Shown one piece after another: positions 50,433 to 58,619 of a stretch of DNA of 64,000 nt. Numbering within the stretch: position 1 is the first letter of the stretch; every line of letters begins with the position of its first letter. A program made the position numbers and the translations under genes. The stretch comes from Anaerolineae bacterium (lineage in GTDB: Bacteria; Chloroflexota; Anaerolineae; Aggregatilineales; Phototrophicaceae), in contig JAJEGA010000036.1 in assembly GCA_022820125.1 (NCBI GenBank), forward strand, positions 1-64,000, read 5' to 3'. The notes under the pieces are model-generated. The model was given only the letters and a program-made list of their open reading frames with translations, was not told the DNA's origin and did no database searches.

Positions 50433-51332
50433 ATGCTGAAGACGGGGGTGAGCATGCAGCAAATGCCATTGACTTATATGCAAGAGACGTCAGCCAAAGT
50501 CGAGGTATCTCCTACCGAGGACAGGACAGGACAGGACGACAAACGGCGAATAGGACGTCTGATTGTCGGAAACTGTGTGGACATTATGCGAAGTTGGCCC
50601 GACGGCATGGTAAAGCTTACCGTCACCTCCCCACCTTATGATAACCTGCGCAATTATAATGGCTACTCATTCCCATTCGAAGACATCGCCAACGAACTCT
50701 ATCGCATTACAGACGCGGGCGGCGTGGTCGTCTGGGTGGTCGGCGACCGTATTAACGGCGGACGCAGTCTGACATCTTTTCGACAAGCCCTCTATTTTCA
50801 AGAAATCGGCTTTTCAGTCCATGATGTGATGATCTACCAGAAGAAGAACACGCCCTTCACGCGCAGCAACGCCTACACGAATGCCTATGAGATGATGTTC
50901 GTACTTTCAAAGGGTAAACCCGCGACGTTTAACGCGCTCAAAGAGCCAACACGGCGGCATGGGATGGAGATGCTTACCCACAACAAACTACCCGACGGAA
51001 TAAACAAAAAGAAACTGGGCGAACTCAAGAAGGAAAAGACACGAACCAATATTTGGTCTTATGCCGTCGGACTAGGGGGCACAACAAAGGACAGAATTGC
51101 CTTCCAGCACCCTGCGGTCTTTCCAGAAAATCTAGCTGAAGACCATATTGAATCGTGGAGCAACCCGGGAGACCTCGTGCTGGACCCGATGTGTGGCTCG
51201 GGTACGACGGGGAAAATGGCGCTTTCCAATGACCGAAAGTTCATAGGCATTGACATTTCAGCTGAGTATATTGAAATTGCCCGCGAAAGACTCACTTCCT
51301 GCGGACTGCTTGTAGACGTCGAACATGCCTAA
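50433..51332 (+). CDS. SPPY-type DNA methyltransferase (beta-class, N4-cytosine or N6-adenine)
   Basis: This 299-aa modification enzyme has catalytic 'TSPPYDNLRNY' (S66-Y69) near the front and SAM-binding 'DPMCGSGTTGKMAL' near the end (~251-264), the beta-class order. SPPY favours N4-cytosine methylation. A region rich in Lys/Thr (~170-215) may read the target. The next gene, an endonuclease VII-like nuclease, overlaps by 8 bp, so the two form a candidate type II restriction-modification system. Codons are more AT-rich than in flanking genes, suggesting acquisition. The start may also be Met 50454 or 50463, both upstream of the GGACA repeat. Confidence 0.87.
   Translation: MLKTGVSMQQMPLTYMQETSAKVEVSPTEDRTGQDDKRRIGRLIVGNCVDIMRSWPDGMVKLTVTSPPYDNLRNYNGYSFPFEDIANELYRITDAGGVVVWVVGDRINGGRSLTSFRQALYFQEIGFSVHDVMIYQKKNTPFTRSNAYTNAYEMMFVLSKGKPATFNALKEPTRRHGMEMLTHNKLPDGINKKKLGELKKEKTRTNIWSYAVGLGGTTKDRIAFQHPAVFPENLAEDHIESWSNPGDLVLDPMCGSGTTGKMALSNDRKFIGIDISAEYIEIARERLTSCGLLVDVEHA
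50519..50537 (+). repeat. GGACA pentanucleotide repeat in methylase gene
   Basis: GGACA occurs three times in tandem and is followed by GGAC (3.8 copies) at codons ~29-35, before the catalytic core. Gain or loss of one unit would shift the reading frame. Short, but the position is the one used by phase-variable methylases. Confidence 0.5.
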
Positions 51333-51951
51333 TCCCATAGGCAGTTCTCAATGGGTTCTCTGTACAGAGGGATCTGGTTACGCTTGCTCGCACGGCATAA
51401 GGGATGCGATCCCCAGCCATTTTCCCAAGAATTCACTTGCTGTGGTTCTGGAACAAGTCGAACACGAAATGCTACTGTTTCTTCCGGGCAAAAACCAACA
51501 GTTCTTCGTTAGGAGTCAAGGTATAGAACAAGTTGACATTTACAGCACGGGGAAAGGATTCCAAAAGAAAATTTGTAATGTTTGCTTCGTCTTAAAGTCC
51601 ATGGATGAGTTCCAAGTCAACCAAACGGACGCAAAAGGACGGAAGACAAGACGGCCATCTTGCAATATCTGCCGCCAAGATATTGACCGCCGTGCGATTC
51701 CCAACAGGGAAAAGAAGGAAGCCAAACGTCTTCGTCCAAAGAAAGGTACACTTTGGCAATGTTCAATATGTCGCAAGATGGGAATCGTTGGCGTAAATGT
51801 AAAGGTCGTGGCAGACCATAATCATTACGCCGGAAGATGGAGAGGCTTTCTTTGCGACAGTTGCAACACTGGAATAGGCAGGTTTAGAGATGACGAAAAC
51901 ATCCTGCGTAACGCTCTAGCCTATTTAAAAGAACACGAAGAATATCCATAA
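51325..51951 (+). CDS. Endonuclease VII/HNH-type nuclease, putative restriction enzyme
   Basis: In this 208-aa protein, residues 1-80 are a novel N-terminal domain with no recognised motif, possibly target recognition. A zinc knuckle made of CNVC (84-87) and CNIC (113-116) follows. The C-terminal beta-beta-alpha-metal nuclease comprises CSIC (146-149), 'ADHNHYAGRWRGFLC' with D164-H165-N-H167, CDSC (177-180) and the helix 'NTGIGRFRDD', as in recombination endonuclease VII. The start overlaps the methylase stop by 8 bp, so expression is coupled. A cleaving partner to that methylase is the most likely role. Confidence 0.8.
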   Translation: MPNPIGSSQWVLCTEGSGYACSHGIRDAIPSHFPKNSLAVVLEQVEHEMLLFLPGKNQQFFVRSQGIEQVDIYSTGKGFQKKICNVCFVLKSMDEFQVNQTDAKGRKTRRPSCNICRQDIDRRAIPNREKKEAKRLRPKKGTLWQCSICRKMGIVGVNVKVVADHNHYAGRWRGFLCDSCNTGIGRFRDDENILRNALAYLKEHEEYP

Positions 51952-52047
51952 CCTTTAATATACCAGGCTACGTGAGAGCATATTCACCCCCTTACCAAGC
52001 CCGAGCAAGCTCGTTACAATAGCAACCAGTGCAAACCCCCGAGCGGA

Positions 52048-53301
52048 ATGAGCCAAACTATGGAAAACGTGAAGATTCCCACCTTGTATCCGGTCAAGCA
52101 GGCATTGCCCAAGGGCGAGTCTGTCGATATCGACCGGACGCTCGCAGCCGACTGGGAGCGGCTGGACCTGGCGAGCGCTGTAAACGGCAAGCGCATCGCC
52201 CTCGGCTTCGGCAGCCGCGGCGTCGCCAGCATCGACAAAATCGCCGCCAAACTGGTGGCGCTTGTCAAGGCATCCGGCGGCGAGCCCTTCATCGTGCCGG
52301 CAATGGGCAGCCACGGCGGCGCCACACCCGCCGGGCAGATTGAAGTGCTCGATGGCTTGGGCATCAGCGAGGAGACGATGGGCTGCCCCATCGAAGCCAC
52401 CATGGAAGTCGTTGACACCGGCAAGACCAGCACCGGCTTGCCCGCCTATATCGACAAGAATGTCTACGAAGCCGATGGCTTGATCATCACCAACCGGATG
52501 AAAGTCCACACCGATTTCCACGGTCCCCACGAGAGCGGCTTGCTCAAGATGCTGGCGATCGGCTTGGGCAAGGAGACCGGCGCCCGCACCATTCATCAAC
52601 AAGCCACCGTGGGTTTGCGCGATTACATGCCCGTCATCGCTCAGCATCTCATCGAGAGCATCAATTTTGTCGCCGGCTTCGGCGTCGTCGAGGATGGCTA
52701 TCACACGGTCGCTCATCTCGAAGGCTTCACCGCAGAGGCGGTCGTCGAAGGCGACCGGCGCCTCTTGCGGCAATCGCGCGAATTGATGCCGCGCCTGCCG
52801 GTGGAAGACATCGACTTGCTCATCATTGACGAGATGGGCAAGAACATCAGCGGCGCCGGTATGGATACCAATATCATCGGCCGCTGGCTGGTCGAAGGCG
52901 AGCTCGAACCGACCTCGCCCCGAATCAAGCGCATTGTCGTGCTCGACTTAACGCCCGAATCCCACGGCAACGCCACCACTTACGGCTTTGCCGATTTCAT
53001 GTCGAAGAAGCTCTTCGACAAGATTGATTTCCAGAAGACGATGAAGAATATGTTCACCAGCGGCTCCCTCAAGCGCTGCCGCATGCCCTTGTTCTTCGAA
53101 ACCGATGAGGAAACGATCAGAGCCGGGCTTTATGACGCCTTCCGCAGCGACCCGTCGCAATGCGCCGACGCCCGCGTCATGCGCATCAAGAATACACTTG
53201 ACATCGAAAGTCTCTGGGTCAGCGACAATATCCTCGCCGAGTTGACCGGGCAGGAGTCGATTACCGTAGGCGAAGGCGCCGCCCGCGCCGCCGGGGGCTA
53301 G
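52048..53301 (+). CDS. LarA-like (DUF2088) protein, nickel-dependent racemase family
   Basis: This 417-aa protein resembles the LarA/DUF2088 family, whose founder racemises lactate using a nickel-pincer nucleotide. Supporting segments are 'FIVPAMGSHGGATPAGQIEVLDGLGI' (conserved His region, ~88-113), 'LIITNRMKVHTDFHGPHESGLLKMLAIGLGK' (~145-178) and 'LLIIDEMGKNISGAGMDTNIIGR'. The homologous His and Lys of LarA cannot be aligned with certainty, and no larB, larC or larE gene for cofactor synthesis is in the window. It sits before a sugar isomerase/dehydrogenase pair. The start is Met 52048 or 52060. Confidence 0.75.
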   Translation: MSQTMENVKIPTLYPVKQALPKGESVDIDRTLAADWERLDLASAVNGKRIALGFGSRGVASIDKIAAKLVALVKASGGEPFIVPAMGSHGGATPAGQIEVLDGLGISEETMGCPIEATMEVVDTGKTSTGLPAYIDKNVYEADGLIITNRMKVHTDFHGPHESGLLKMLAIGLGKETGARTIHQQATVGLRDYMPVIAQHLIESINFVAGFGVVEDGYHTVAHLEGFTAEAVVEGDRRLLRQSRELMPRLPVEDIDLLIIDEMGKNISGAGMDTNIIGRWLVEGELEPTSPRIKRIVVLDLTPESHGNATTYGFADFMSKKLFDKIDFQKTMKNMFTSGSLKRCRMPLFFETDEETIRAGLYDAFRSDPSQCADARVMRIKNTLDIESLWVSDNILAELTGQESITVGEGAARAAGG

Positions 53302-53322
53302 GTTTAATCTGTTGCCTGGATC

Positions 53323-53348
53323 TGTAGGGGCGGCCTATCAGGTCGCCC
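53323..53348. repeat. REPIN-like single unit between convergent genes
   Basis: TGTAGGGGCGGCCTATCAGG followed by TCGCCC: a TGTA-ended palindrome with imperfect stem, standing alone in the 63-bp gap between the convergent LarA-like and isomerase genes. Confidence 0.75.
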
Positions 53349-53364
53349 GCAGACCGGCCACATT

Positions 53365-54144
53365 TTACGACAGCCCCATCGCCCGCAGATTCCGATAACT
53401 GATCGCCAGGCTCTCGAAGGGATCGCGCTGGCAGATATCTTGCTCGACCGCATACCATTCGACGCCGATGCGCTTGCAAGCATCCAGTATGCCGGCGAAA
53501 TTCATGTTGCCCTCGCCCACTTCCGCCATCGCCTGCTGCGGGCGCCCGCCATCATCGGCCGGCAGCATAACCATGTCTTTCAAGTGGATCACCGGCATGC
53601 GATCTTGCATCTTTGCGATCCAAGCCACCGGGTCGGCGCCGCCATGTTGAATCCAATAGGTATCGAGCTCAGCCTGCACGTAACGCGGATCGGTCTCGTC
53701 AAAAATTAGCTCCAGCCCGCTGCGCGCGCCAAAGCGCAGGAACTCGAAGCTATGGTTGTGGTAGCTGAAGGTGAGCCCCGCGCCATAAAGCCGCTCGCCG
53801 ATGCCATTGGCGATCTCGGAGAAACGGCCGAAACCTGCTTCACTATCGCGATATTCCAGTGGCATGCCGCCGATGGCCACATGGCGCGCGCCCCAAAGGC
53901 GATGCTGCTCGATCACCGCATCGGGATTCGTCAGCAAGTCGTCAACCGAAACATGCGTATTGCAGATGATTAAGCCATTGTCATCGCAAATGCGCTTGAC
54001 CTCAGCATCGGAAATGTCGCCAATTTGCGATACCTGCACGGCGCGGTAGCCAATCTCGCGGATCTTCGTCATGCTTGCTGCGAAGTCGTCCCGCGTCTTG
54101 GTGAATTCGCGGATGGTAAAGAGTTGCGCGGCAATTTGTGTCAT
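53365..54144 (-). CDS. Sugar phosphate isomerase/epimerase (TIM barrel)
   Basis: This 259-aa member of the xylose isomerase-like barrel family has 'QLFTIREFTKT', 'GYRAVQVSQIGDI', 'FSYHNHSFEFLRF' (His-Asn-His, ~130-142), 'AELDTYWIQHGGADP' (metal Asp), 'VIHLKDM' and 'WYAVEQDICQRDPF' (Glu). It probably isomerises or epimerises a keto-sugar or inositol derivative. ATG 54144 is preceded by GGGAGA, giving a normal family N-terminus. It lies 19 bp after the Gfo/Idh/MocA gene, an association typical of sugar and inositol catabolism. Confidence 0.88.
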   Translation of the reverse strand: MTQIAAQLFTIREFTKTRDDFAASMTKIREIGYRAVQVSQIGDISDAEVKRICDDNGLIICNTHVSVDDLLTNPDAVIEQHRLWGARHVAIGGMPLEYRDSEAGFGRFSEIANGIGERLYGAGLTFSYHNHSFEFLRFGARSGLELIFDETDPRYVQAELDTYWIQHGGADPVAWIAKMQDRMPVIHLKDMVMLPADDGGRPQQAMAEVGEGNMNFAGILDACKRIGVEWYAVEQDICQRDPFESLAISYRNLRAMGLS

Positions 54145-54163
54145 TCTTTTCTCCCGTACTAAT

Positions 54164-55345
54164 CTATGCCGGCGAATCGGCAATGTATTGTTCGAGCAGC
54201 GCGGCGAATTCCTCGCCGTCAATCGGCAGCTCAACCATCTGACGCTTATGCGCCGACAAGATGATCGCGTTGTTGATGGCGACCGAGTTCAAGCCCTCCT
54301 CCGCCGGCGCGATCAAGCCCGCCCCATTCAGAATCGCGTCGGCGAAATTCTCGATGATGTGTTCGTGCCCATGGGTGGTCTTGGGCTCGTATTGAATCAG
54401 TTCGCGCCTATGAGGCGCCGCCTCAAATCCCGATTCGGATTCACGTATCTGTTTGATTGACGACCATTCGTTGCGGTAGAAGATCAGCTCGTCGCCTTCG
54501 TATACCAGCTTGCCATTTTCGCCGGCGATTTCCAGGCGGTTGGTGCCCGGCGATTCACCGGTTGTCGTGATGAAATGCCCGACCATGCCATTCTCATGTT
54601 CAAAATAGGCGGTCACCTCGTCCTCGACCTCAATCCGGTGATGCTTGCCAAAGCTAACGAAGCCATACGCGCGCGCCGGCATGCCCACGATCCACTGATA
54701 CAGATCCAGATTGTGCGGGCACTGGTTCATCAGCACGCCGCCGCCTTCGCCGCGCCAGGTCGCGCGCCAGCCGCCACTGTCGTAATAGCTCTGCGTGCGA
54801 AACCAATCGGTGATGAGCCAACTGCAGCGTAGCAGCCGCCCCAAGTCGCCGTCGGCAATCATCGACTTGATTTTGCGCCAATGCCCCCAGGTGCGCTGCA
54901 TGAACATCGCGGCGAATACCAAGTCGGTATGCGCCTCCCTTGCGGCGCGATAGCCATCGATCATGCGCTGCGCTTCCTTGACATGCACCGCTATTGGCTT
55001 CTCCACCAAGACGTGAATGCCGCGCTCGAAAGCCAGCAGGCTCATGTCCGGATGATCGTAATGCGGCGTCGCGATGATCACGCCATCCAGTTCGGCGCCG
55101 TCGAGCATCTGCTGATAATTGGTGAAGCGCGCCACGTCCGCCAAGCGCGCCGCATAGCCCCCCTCATCACTTGCTGAAGGATCCGCCGGCGGGTCTTCGA
55201 GGGCGAAAGCGGTATCAATGCGATTCGCATTCTTGTCGCAGAGGGCGGCGAGTTCCGTATTCGGCAAGTCAATGACATGCTTCACATGCTGCACCCCCAT
55301 GTTGCCGATGCCGACGATCCCGATTCTTGCTGTCTCTTCAGTCAT
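54164..55345 (-). CDS. Gfo/Idh/MocA-family oxidoreductase
   Basis: This 393-aa NAD(P)-dependent sugar dehydrogenase has 'IGIVGIGNMGVQHVKHV' (~8-24), the motif 'VLVEKPIAVHVKEAQRMIDGY' with catalytic Lys (~115), and 'GGVLMNQCPHNLDLYQWIVGMPARAYG' with the catalytic Asp/His pair (~200-225). It oxidises or epimerises a cyclic polyol or sugar. ATG 55345 gives the usual short N-terminus. It is the upstream gene of a two-gene unit with the isomerase. Confidence 0.9.
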   Translation of the reverse strand: MTEETARIGIVGIGNMGVQHVKHVIDLPNTELAALCDKNANRIDTAFALEDPPADPSASDEGGYAARLADVARFTNYQQMLDGAELDGVIIATPHYDHPDMSLLAFERGIHVLVEKPIAVHVKEAQRMIDGYRAAREAHTDLVFAAMFMQRTWGHWRKIKSMIADGDLGRLLRCSWLITDWFRTQSYYDSGGWRATWRGEGGGVLMNQCPHNLDLYQWIVGMPARAYGFVSFGKHHRIEVEDEVTAYFEHENGMVGHFITTTGESPGTNRLEIAGENGKLVYEGDELIFYRNEWSSIKQIRESESGFEAAPHRRELIQYEPKTTHGHEHIIENFADAILNGAGLIAPAEEGLNSVAINNAIILSAHKRQMVELPIDGEEFAALLEQYIADSPA

Positions 55346-55689
55346 GTGGCCTTCTTTCGCTGGTCTGCGGCGCTGAACTTCGCCAATCATGCCACAGAAG
55401 CCGAACCAAGCAAGTCGCGCATAAGCGTGATTAAAAATCTATTTCAAGCGTTGGCGAGCCGCCGACTCGCCCGTACACACTTTAGACTATTTGAGAGAGT
55501 TTATGCAAACGGCAGTCATTATCATTACTATCTTGGCTTTACTGAACCCCGGCAGGTCATAGTGGCTGCCGCCCATTCGCCGGCGGAATAGCGCGAGGAC
55601 TGCGTGTCGCCCTCGGTGTACTCGATGTACTCGGTGGTAAAATCACGGCACAGACTGTTCAATCAGGACACTTATTAGGAGAACCGCCC
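55346..55689. other. 344-bp divergent intergenic region with degraded repeat
   Basis: The gap between divergent Gfo/Idh and phytanoyl-CoA dioxygenase-type genes carries a degraded palindrome at 55453-55477 (GGCGAGCCGCCGACTCGCCC, then GTACA), two direct TGTACTCG copies near 55617-55634, and an AGGAG site before ATG 55690. I see no convincing promoter or reading frame. Confidence 0.5.
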
Positions 55690-56469
55690 ATGATCCCGCT
55701 CGCCCAACCCGGACCGATGACCGAAGATGAACGCTTCATGTTCGAATGCTATGGCTATCTCATCATCGAGGACGTGCTCAAGCAAAGCGAAATCGACGAC
55801 GCCCTCGCCGCATCCAAACGCATCCACGCGGACACGACCGATGTCTTCAGCCCGCTTGGCAACGCCTACGAAAGCGAGCCCGCCCTCGCCCGCCTCATTG
55901 AACACCCGGCTGTTATATCAAAGGTGCGCGGGCTCTACGGCGACAAATTCGTCATGCAATCCGGTTGGTGCGCGCGCTTGGCGGCCAACGGCAGCATTGT
56001 CGGCTGGCATCAGGACGGCTCCGGCGCTTATGGCTTTGAAAAGGTCAGCTATCCCGTGCCTCTGCTGCAGCTGCGCGCCAGCTTCAACTTGACTGATCAG
56101 TCGCGTGAGTTCATGGGCAATATGATGCTGATCCCGGGCAGCCACCGCAGCCCCTACCCGCTGCCGGCGGACAAGCGCCGAGAAGTCCAGGTCTCGCCCA
56201 TCCAGCACAACGTGCTATGCGAGCCCGGCGCCATGCTGCTGTTTCACAATGGCGTCTGGCACTCGCCTATGCCCAACGATGTAGACTTTGACCGCTACAA
56301 CATGCACTACATCTATAGCCCGCCCTGGTTCCGCCGCGCGGATCGCTTCGTGTCGAGCGCTGCGTTCATGGCTGAGGCGCCGCCGCTGCGCCGCGCTCTC
56401 ATGGGCGACTACGAAAGGCCAGACGCGCCCTTCGCCGGCGGCGTCCCGGAGATGCCGTTTGAGGATTGA
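55690..56469 (+). CDS. Phytanoyl-CoA dioxygenase family protein
   Basis: This 259-aa Fe(II)/2-oxoglutarate-dependent oxygenase has iron ligands His107 and Asp109 in 'GWHQDGSGAYG', distal His in 'LLFHNGVWHSP' (H186 or H191) and the 2-oxoglutarate-binding Arg202 in 'DFDRYNMHY'. It hydroxylates an unknown substrate; in environmental bacteria such enzymes act on lipids, ectoine, sugars or sulfonates. AGGAG lies 9 bp before ATG 55690. It is a single gene. Confidence 0.88.
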   Translation: MIPLAQPGPMTEDERFMFECYGYLIIEDVLKQSEIDDALAASKRIHADTTDVFSPLGNAYESEPALARLIEHPAVISKVRGLYGDKFVMQSGWCARLAANGSIVGWHQDGSGAYGFEKVSYPVPLLQLRASFNLTDQSREFMGNMMLIPGSHRSPYPLPADKRREVQVSPIQHNVLCEPGAMLLFHNGVWHSPMPNDVDFDRYNMHYIYSPPWFRRADRFVSSAAFMAEAPPLRRALMGDYERPDAPFAGGVPEMPFED

Positions 56470-56610
56470 GACGGACTATTTGGCAAACATCAGCCCTAAG
56501 ACCTCCTGTACATTCGGTCGCCTAGACTGGTCTTGATGTTTCTGCATGTTCAATGTAGCGTCAGCCGAAACATCGGCATCGAGTAGTCACCCAAATCGGA
56601 GCAGACATCA

Positions 56611-57660
56611 ATGAAGCTGAAGTTTGCAGCAATAATGATTATCGTCCTCTGTCTCTACGGCGCGGCATCCGCTCAGGTTGACAACTGCTGTCATGTGGAT
56701 CGGCAATGCCATAGCGAGAAAGACTGGACCAACGGCTATTTTGCCTTTCAAAATGGACAGTGCGCGGCGCCGGCGCAAACGGGGGCATCAGGGCAAATTG
56801 ACAATTGCTGTTTCGCCGGTTGGCAATGCGATAGCGAGAAAGACTGGATTGACGGCTTTTGGGCTTATCATAACGGCCAATGCGGCGCGCAGACAGCATC
56901 GCAGCCAATGAGTCCCGTTGGCAATGAAACAAGCGCCATCGATAATTGTTGCTTTGCCGGTTGGCTATGCAGGACCGACCTGGAGTGGATAAACGGCTAT
57001 CATGCCTACCAGCATAATCAGTGCGGGCAGGCGACCCCGGCCGGCGGCATCATCAACTCTTGTTGCCAGCTGGGCTGGAATTGCACCAATGGGTTAGACC
57101 GCTGGCTCGGGGAGAAAGTGATCAGAGAAGGTGTTGAGTGCGGCATGCCGGTACAGGTCGCGTATGGAAGGACCGTTCTCGATGGCTCAGAGACTTTCAT
57201 TAGGCAGGTCTCTGCCGCGCTTGAATATCTCAGCAGCAGAGTGCCGCATTGGTATGCCTATATCGTAAACGGCGTGTCCAAAATACGCGGGGGCCCATTT
57301 GGACCTGGCACCTTCGCTTTGGCGGACGCGGTTAATATTGCGCCGACCCACGCGAGCGAAGGCGCGGTTGTACTGGCCGGAACCCTGTTGCACGAAGCAT
57401 GCCACGTGAATCGGCATAACGACGGCTCCGACCGAACCACCGGACCCTATCTGACAATGGAAGGCTTTTCTATCGAAGAAAACATCTGCGAAACGCTAAG
57501 AGAAGGCGCGTTGACGGAGGCTAATCCCAGCCGACCGCCCAACCCTTGGCTCGCGGATGCAATCGCGTTCTTCCGCAGTCATGGCGGGCAATATGATTTT
57601 CAAGCCGCCGCCAATGGTCAGCGAGACCGCGCCTTCTGGCTGCTCTCGCAGGGCATCTAG
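56611..57660 (+). CDS. Secreted protein with four Cys-rich repeats and an HExxH metallopeptidase-like domain
   Basis: This 349-aa protein has a signal peptide ('KLKFAAIMIIVLCLYGAASA', cut before Q22). Four Cys-rich repeats lie at 24-51, 64-91, 111-138 and 150-177, with pattern 'NCC..G.C....(E/D)W..GY.A(Y/F)..(G/N)QC', each with four Cys likely forming two disulfides. The fourth is more divergent. The C-terminal domain contains 'LLHEACHVNRHNDGSD' with H261-E262-x2-H265, a zincin motif, preceded by a beta sheet. This is probably a secreted zinc protease or an inactive relative with a binding stalk. The domain does not match a protease family I can name. Confidence 0.8.
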   Translation: MKLKFAAIMIIVLCLYGAASAQVDNCCHVDRQCHSEKDWTNGYFAFQNGQCAAPAQTGASGQIDNCCFAGWQCDSEKDWIDGFWAYHNGQCGAQTASQPMSPVGNETSAIDNCCFAGWLCRTDLEWINGYHAYQHNQCGQATPAGGIINSCCQLGWNCTNGLDRWLGEKVIREGVECGMPVQVAYGRTVLDGSETFIRQVSAALEYLSSRVPHWYAYIVNGVSKIRGGPFGPGTFALADAVNIAPTHASEGAVVLAGTLLHEACHVNRHNDGSDRTTGPYLTMEGFSIEENICETLREGALTEANPSRPPNPWLADAIAFFRSHGGQYDFQAAANGQRDRAFWLLSQGI

Positions 57661-57677
57661 GATCCTGAGCGGGCGCC

Positions 57678-58619
57678 ATGCCCCTCGACATCCTCACCAT
57701 TGGCGAAGCGCTGGTCGAGATCATGCGCACCGACATCAACCAGCCGCTCAATCAGCCCGGTCCCTTTGTTGGACCTTACCCCAGCGGCGCGCCCTTCATC
57801 TTCGCCACGCAGGCGGCTCGCCTCGGCATGAGGGCAGCCGCTATCGGCTCGGTCGGCGCTGACGCCTTTGGCGAATGCCTGCTGAATCAGCTTGAAGCGG
57901 ACGGCGTCGTGCGCGGTGCGGTGCGTCAGCTGCCCGAGCAGACGACCGGCATCGCCTTTGTCGCCTACAAGTCTGATGGCGCGCGCGATTTCGTCTTCAG
58001 CCTCGGCGCTGGCGTTCACCTAAGCGCCGACATGCTGAATCCAGCGCTTTTTGACGGGCTGCGCTGCTTTCATGTTATGGGCTCAACGCTATCGATGAGC
58101 GAAGCTGTATTAAGTGTCTGCCAGGAAGCGCTTGAATTGGCGCAGGCGGCCGGCGCCTTGATCAGTTTTGATCCCAACCTGCGGCCTGAGCTGCTGCCGC
58201 CCGAAGCAGCCCGAATCGCCTTCGCCCCCTTCATCGCCGCCGCTGATATCCTGCTGCCGACGGAAGCGGAACTGCTGCAACTCACGGGCGCCGGCACGAT
58301 GGACCAAGCCATCGACCTGCTCATGACGGCGCGTCCTGAGCGCAGGATCGTCGTCACGCGCGGCGCGGCGGGCTGCAGCATTTTCACGAAGGAAGCCCGC
58401 TTGGATGTGCCCGGTTTCGCCGTGGACGAAGTTGACCCCACCGGCGCCGGCGACTGCTTTGATGCCGCTTTTGTTTCAGGCCTGCTTGGGGGCATGCCCT
58501 TGCGCGAAGCCGCGCGGCTGGCCAATGCCTGTGGCGCCCTCGCCGTGACCGAGAAAGGTCCTATGGCCGGCGCCAAATCCCTCGCCGACGTCGAGCGTTT
58601 CATGCGCGCTCAGCGATGA
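57678..58619 (+). CDS. PfkB-family carbohydrate kinase
   Basis: This 313-aa ribokinase-fold sugar kinase has 'DILTIGEALVEIMRTD' at the N-terminus, 'GGxG'-type region 'AAAIGSVGADAFGE' (~52-65) and the ATP/anion-hole motif 'VDPTGAGDCFDAAFVSGLL' with catalytic Asp (~252-270). It resembles fructokinase or 2-keto-3-deoxygluconate kinases. It starts 17 bp after the metallopeptidase-like gene and ends with a 10-bp overlap with the convergent sulfatase. Confidence 0.88.
   Translation: MPLDILTIGEALVEIMRTDINQPLNQPGPFVGPYPSGAPFIFATQAARLGMRAAAIGSVGADAFGECLLNQLEADGVVRGAVRQLPEQTTGIAFVAYKSDGARDFVFSLGAGVHLSADMLNPALFDGLRCFHVMGSTLSMSEAVLSVCQEALELAQAAGALISFDPNLRPELLPPEAARIAFAPFIAAADILLPTEAELLQLTGAGTMDQAIDLLMTARPERRIVVTRGAAGCSIFTKEARLDVPGFAVDEVDPTGAGDCFDAAFVSGLLGGMPLREAARLANACGALAVTEKGPMAGAKSLADVERFMRAQR

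Noticed and set aside
50433..51951. Prophage remnant suggested by a methylase and an endonuclease VII-like gene
   Set aside because: No integrase, capsid, tail or lysis gene is nearby and the flanks are ordinary chromosomal genes. A restriction-modification pair explains both genes.
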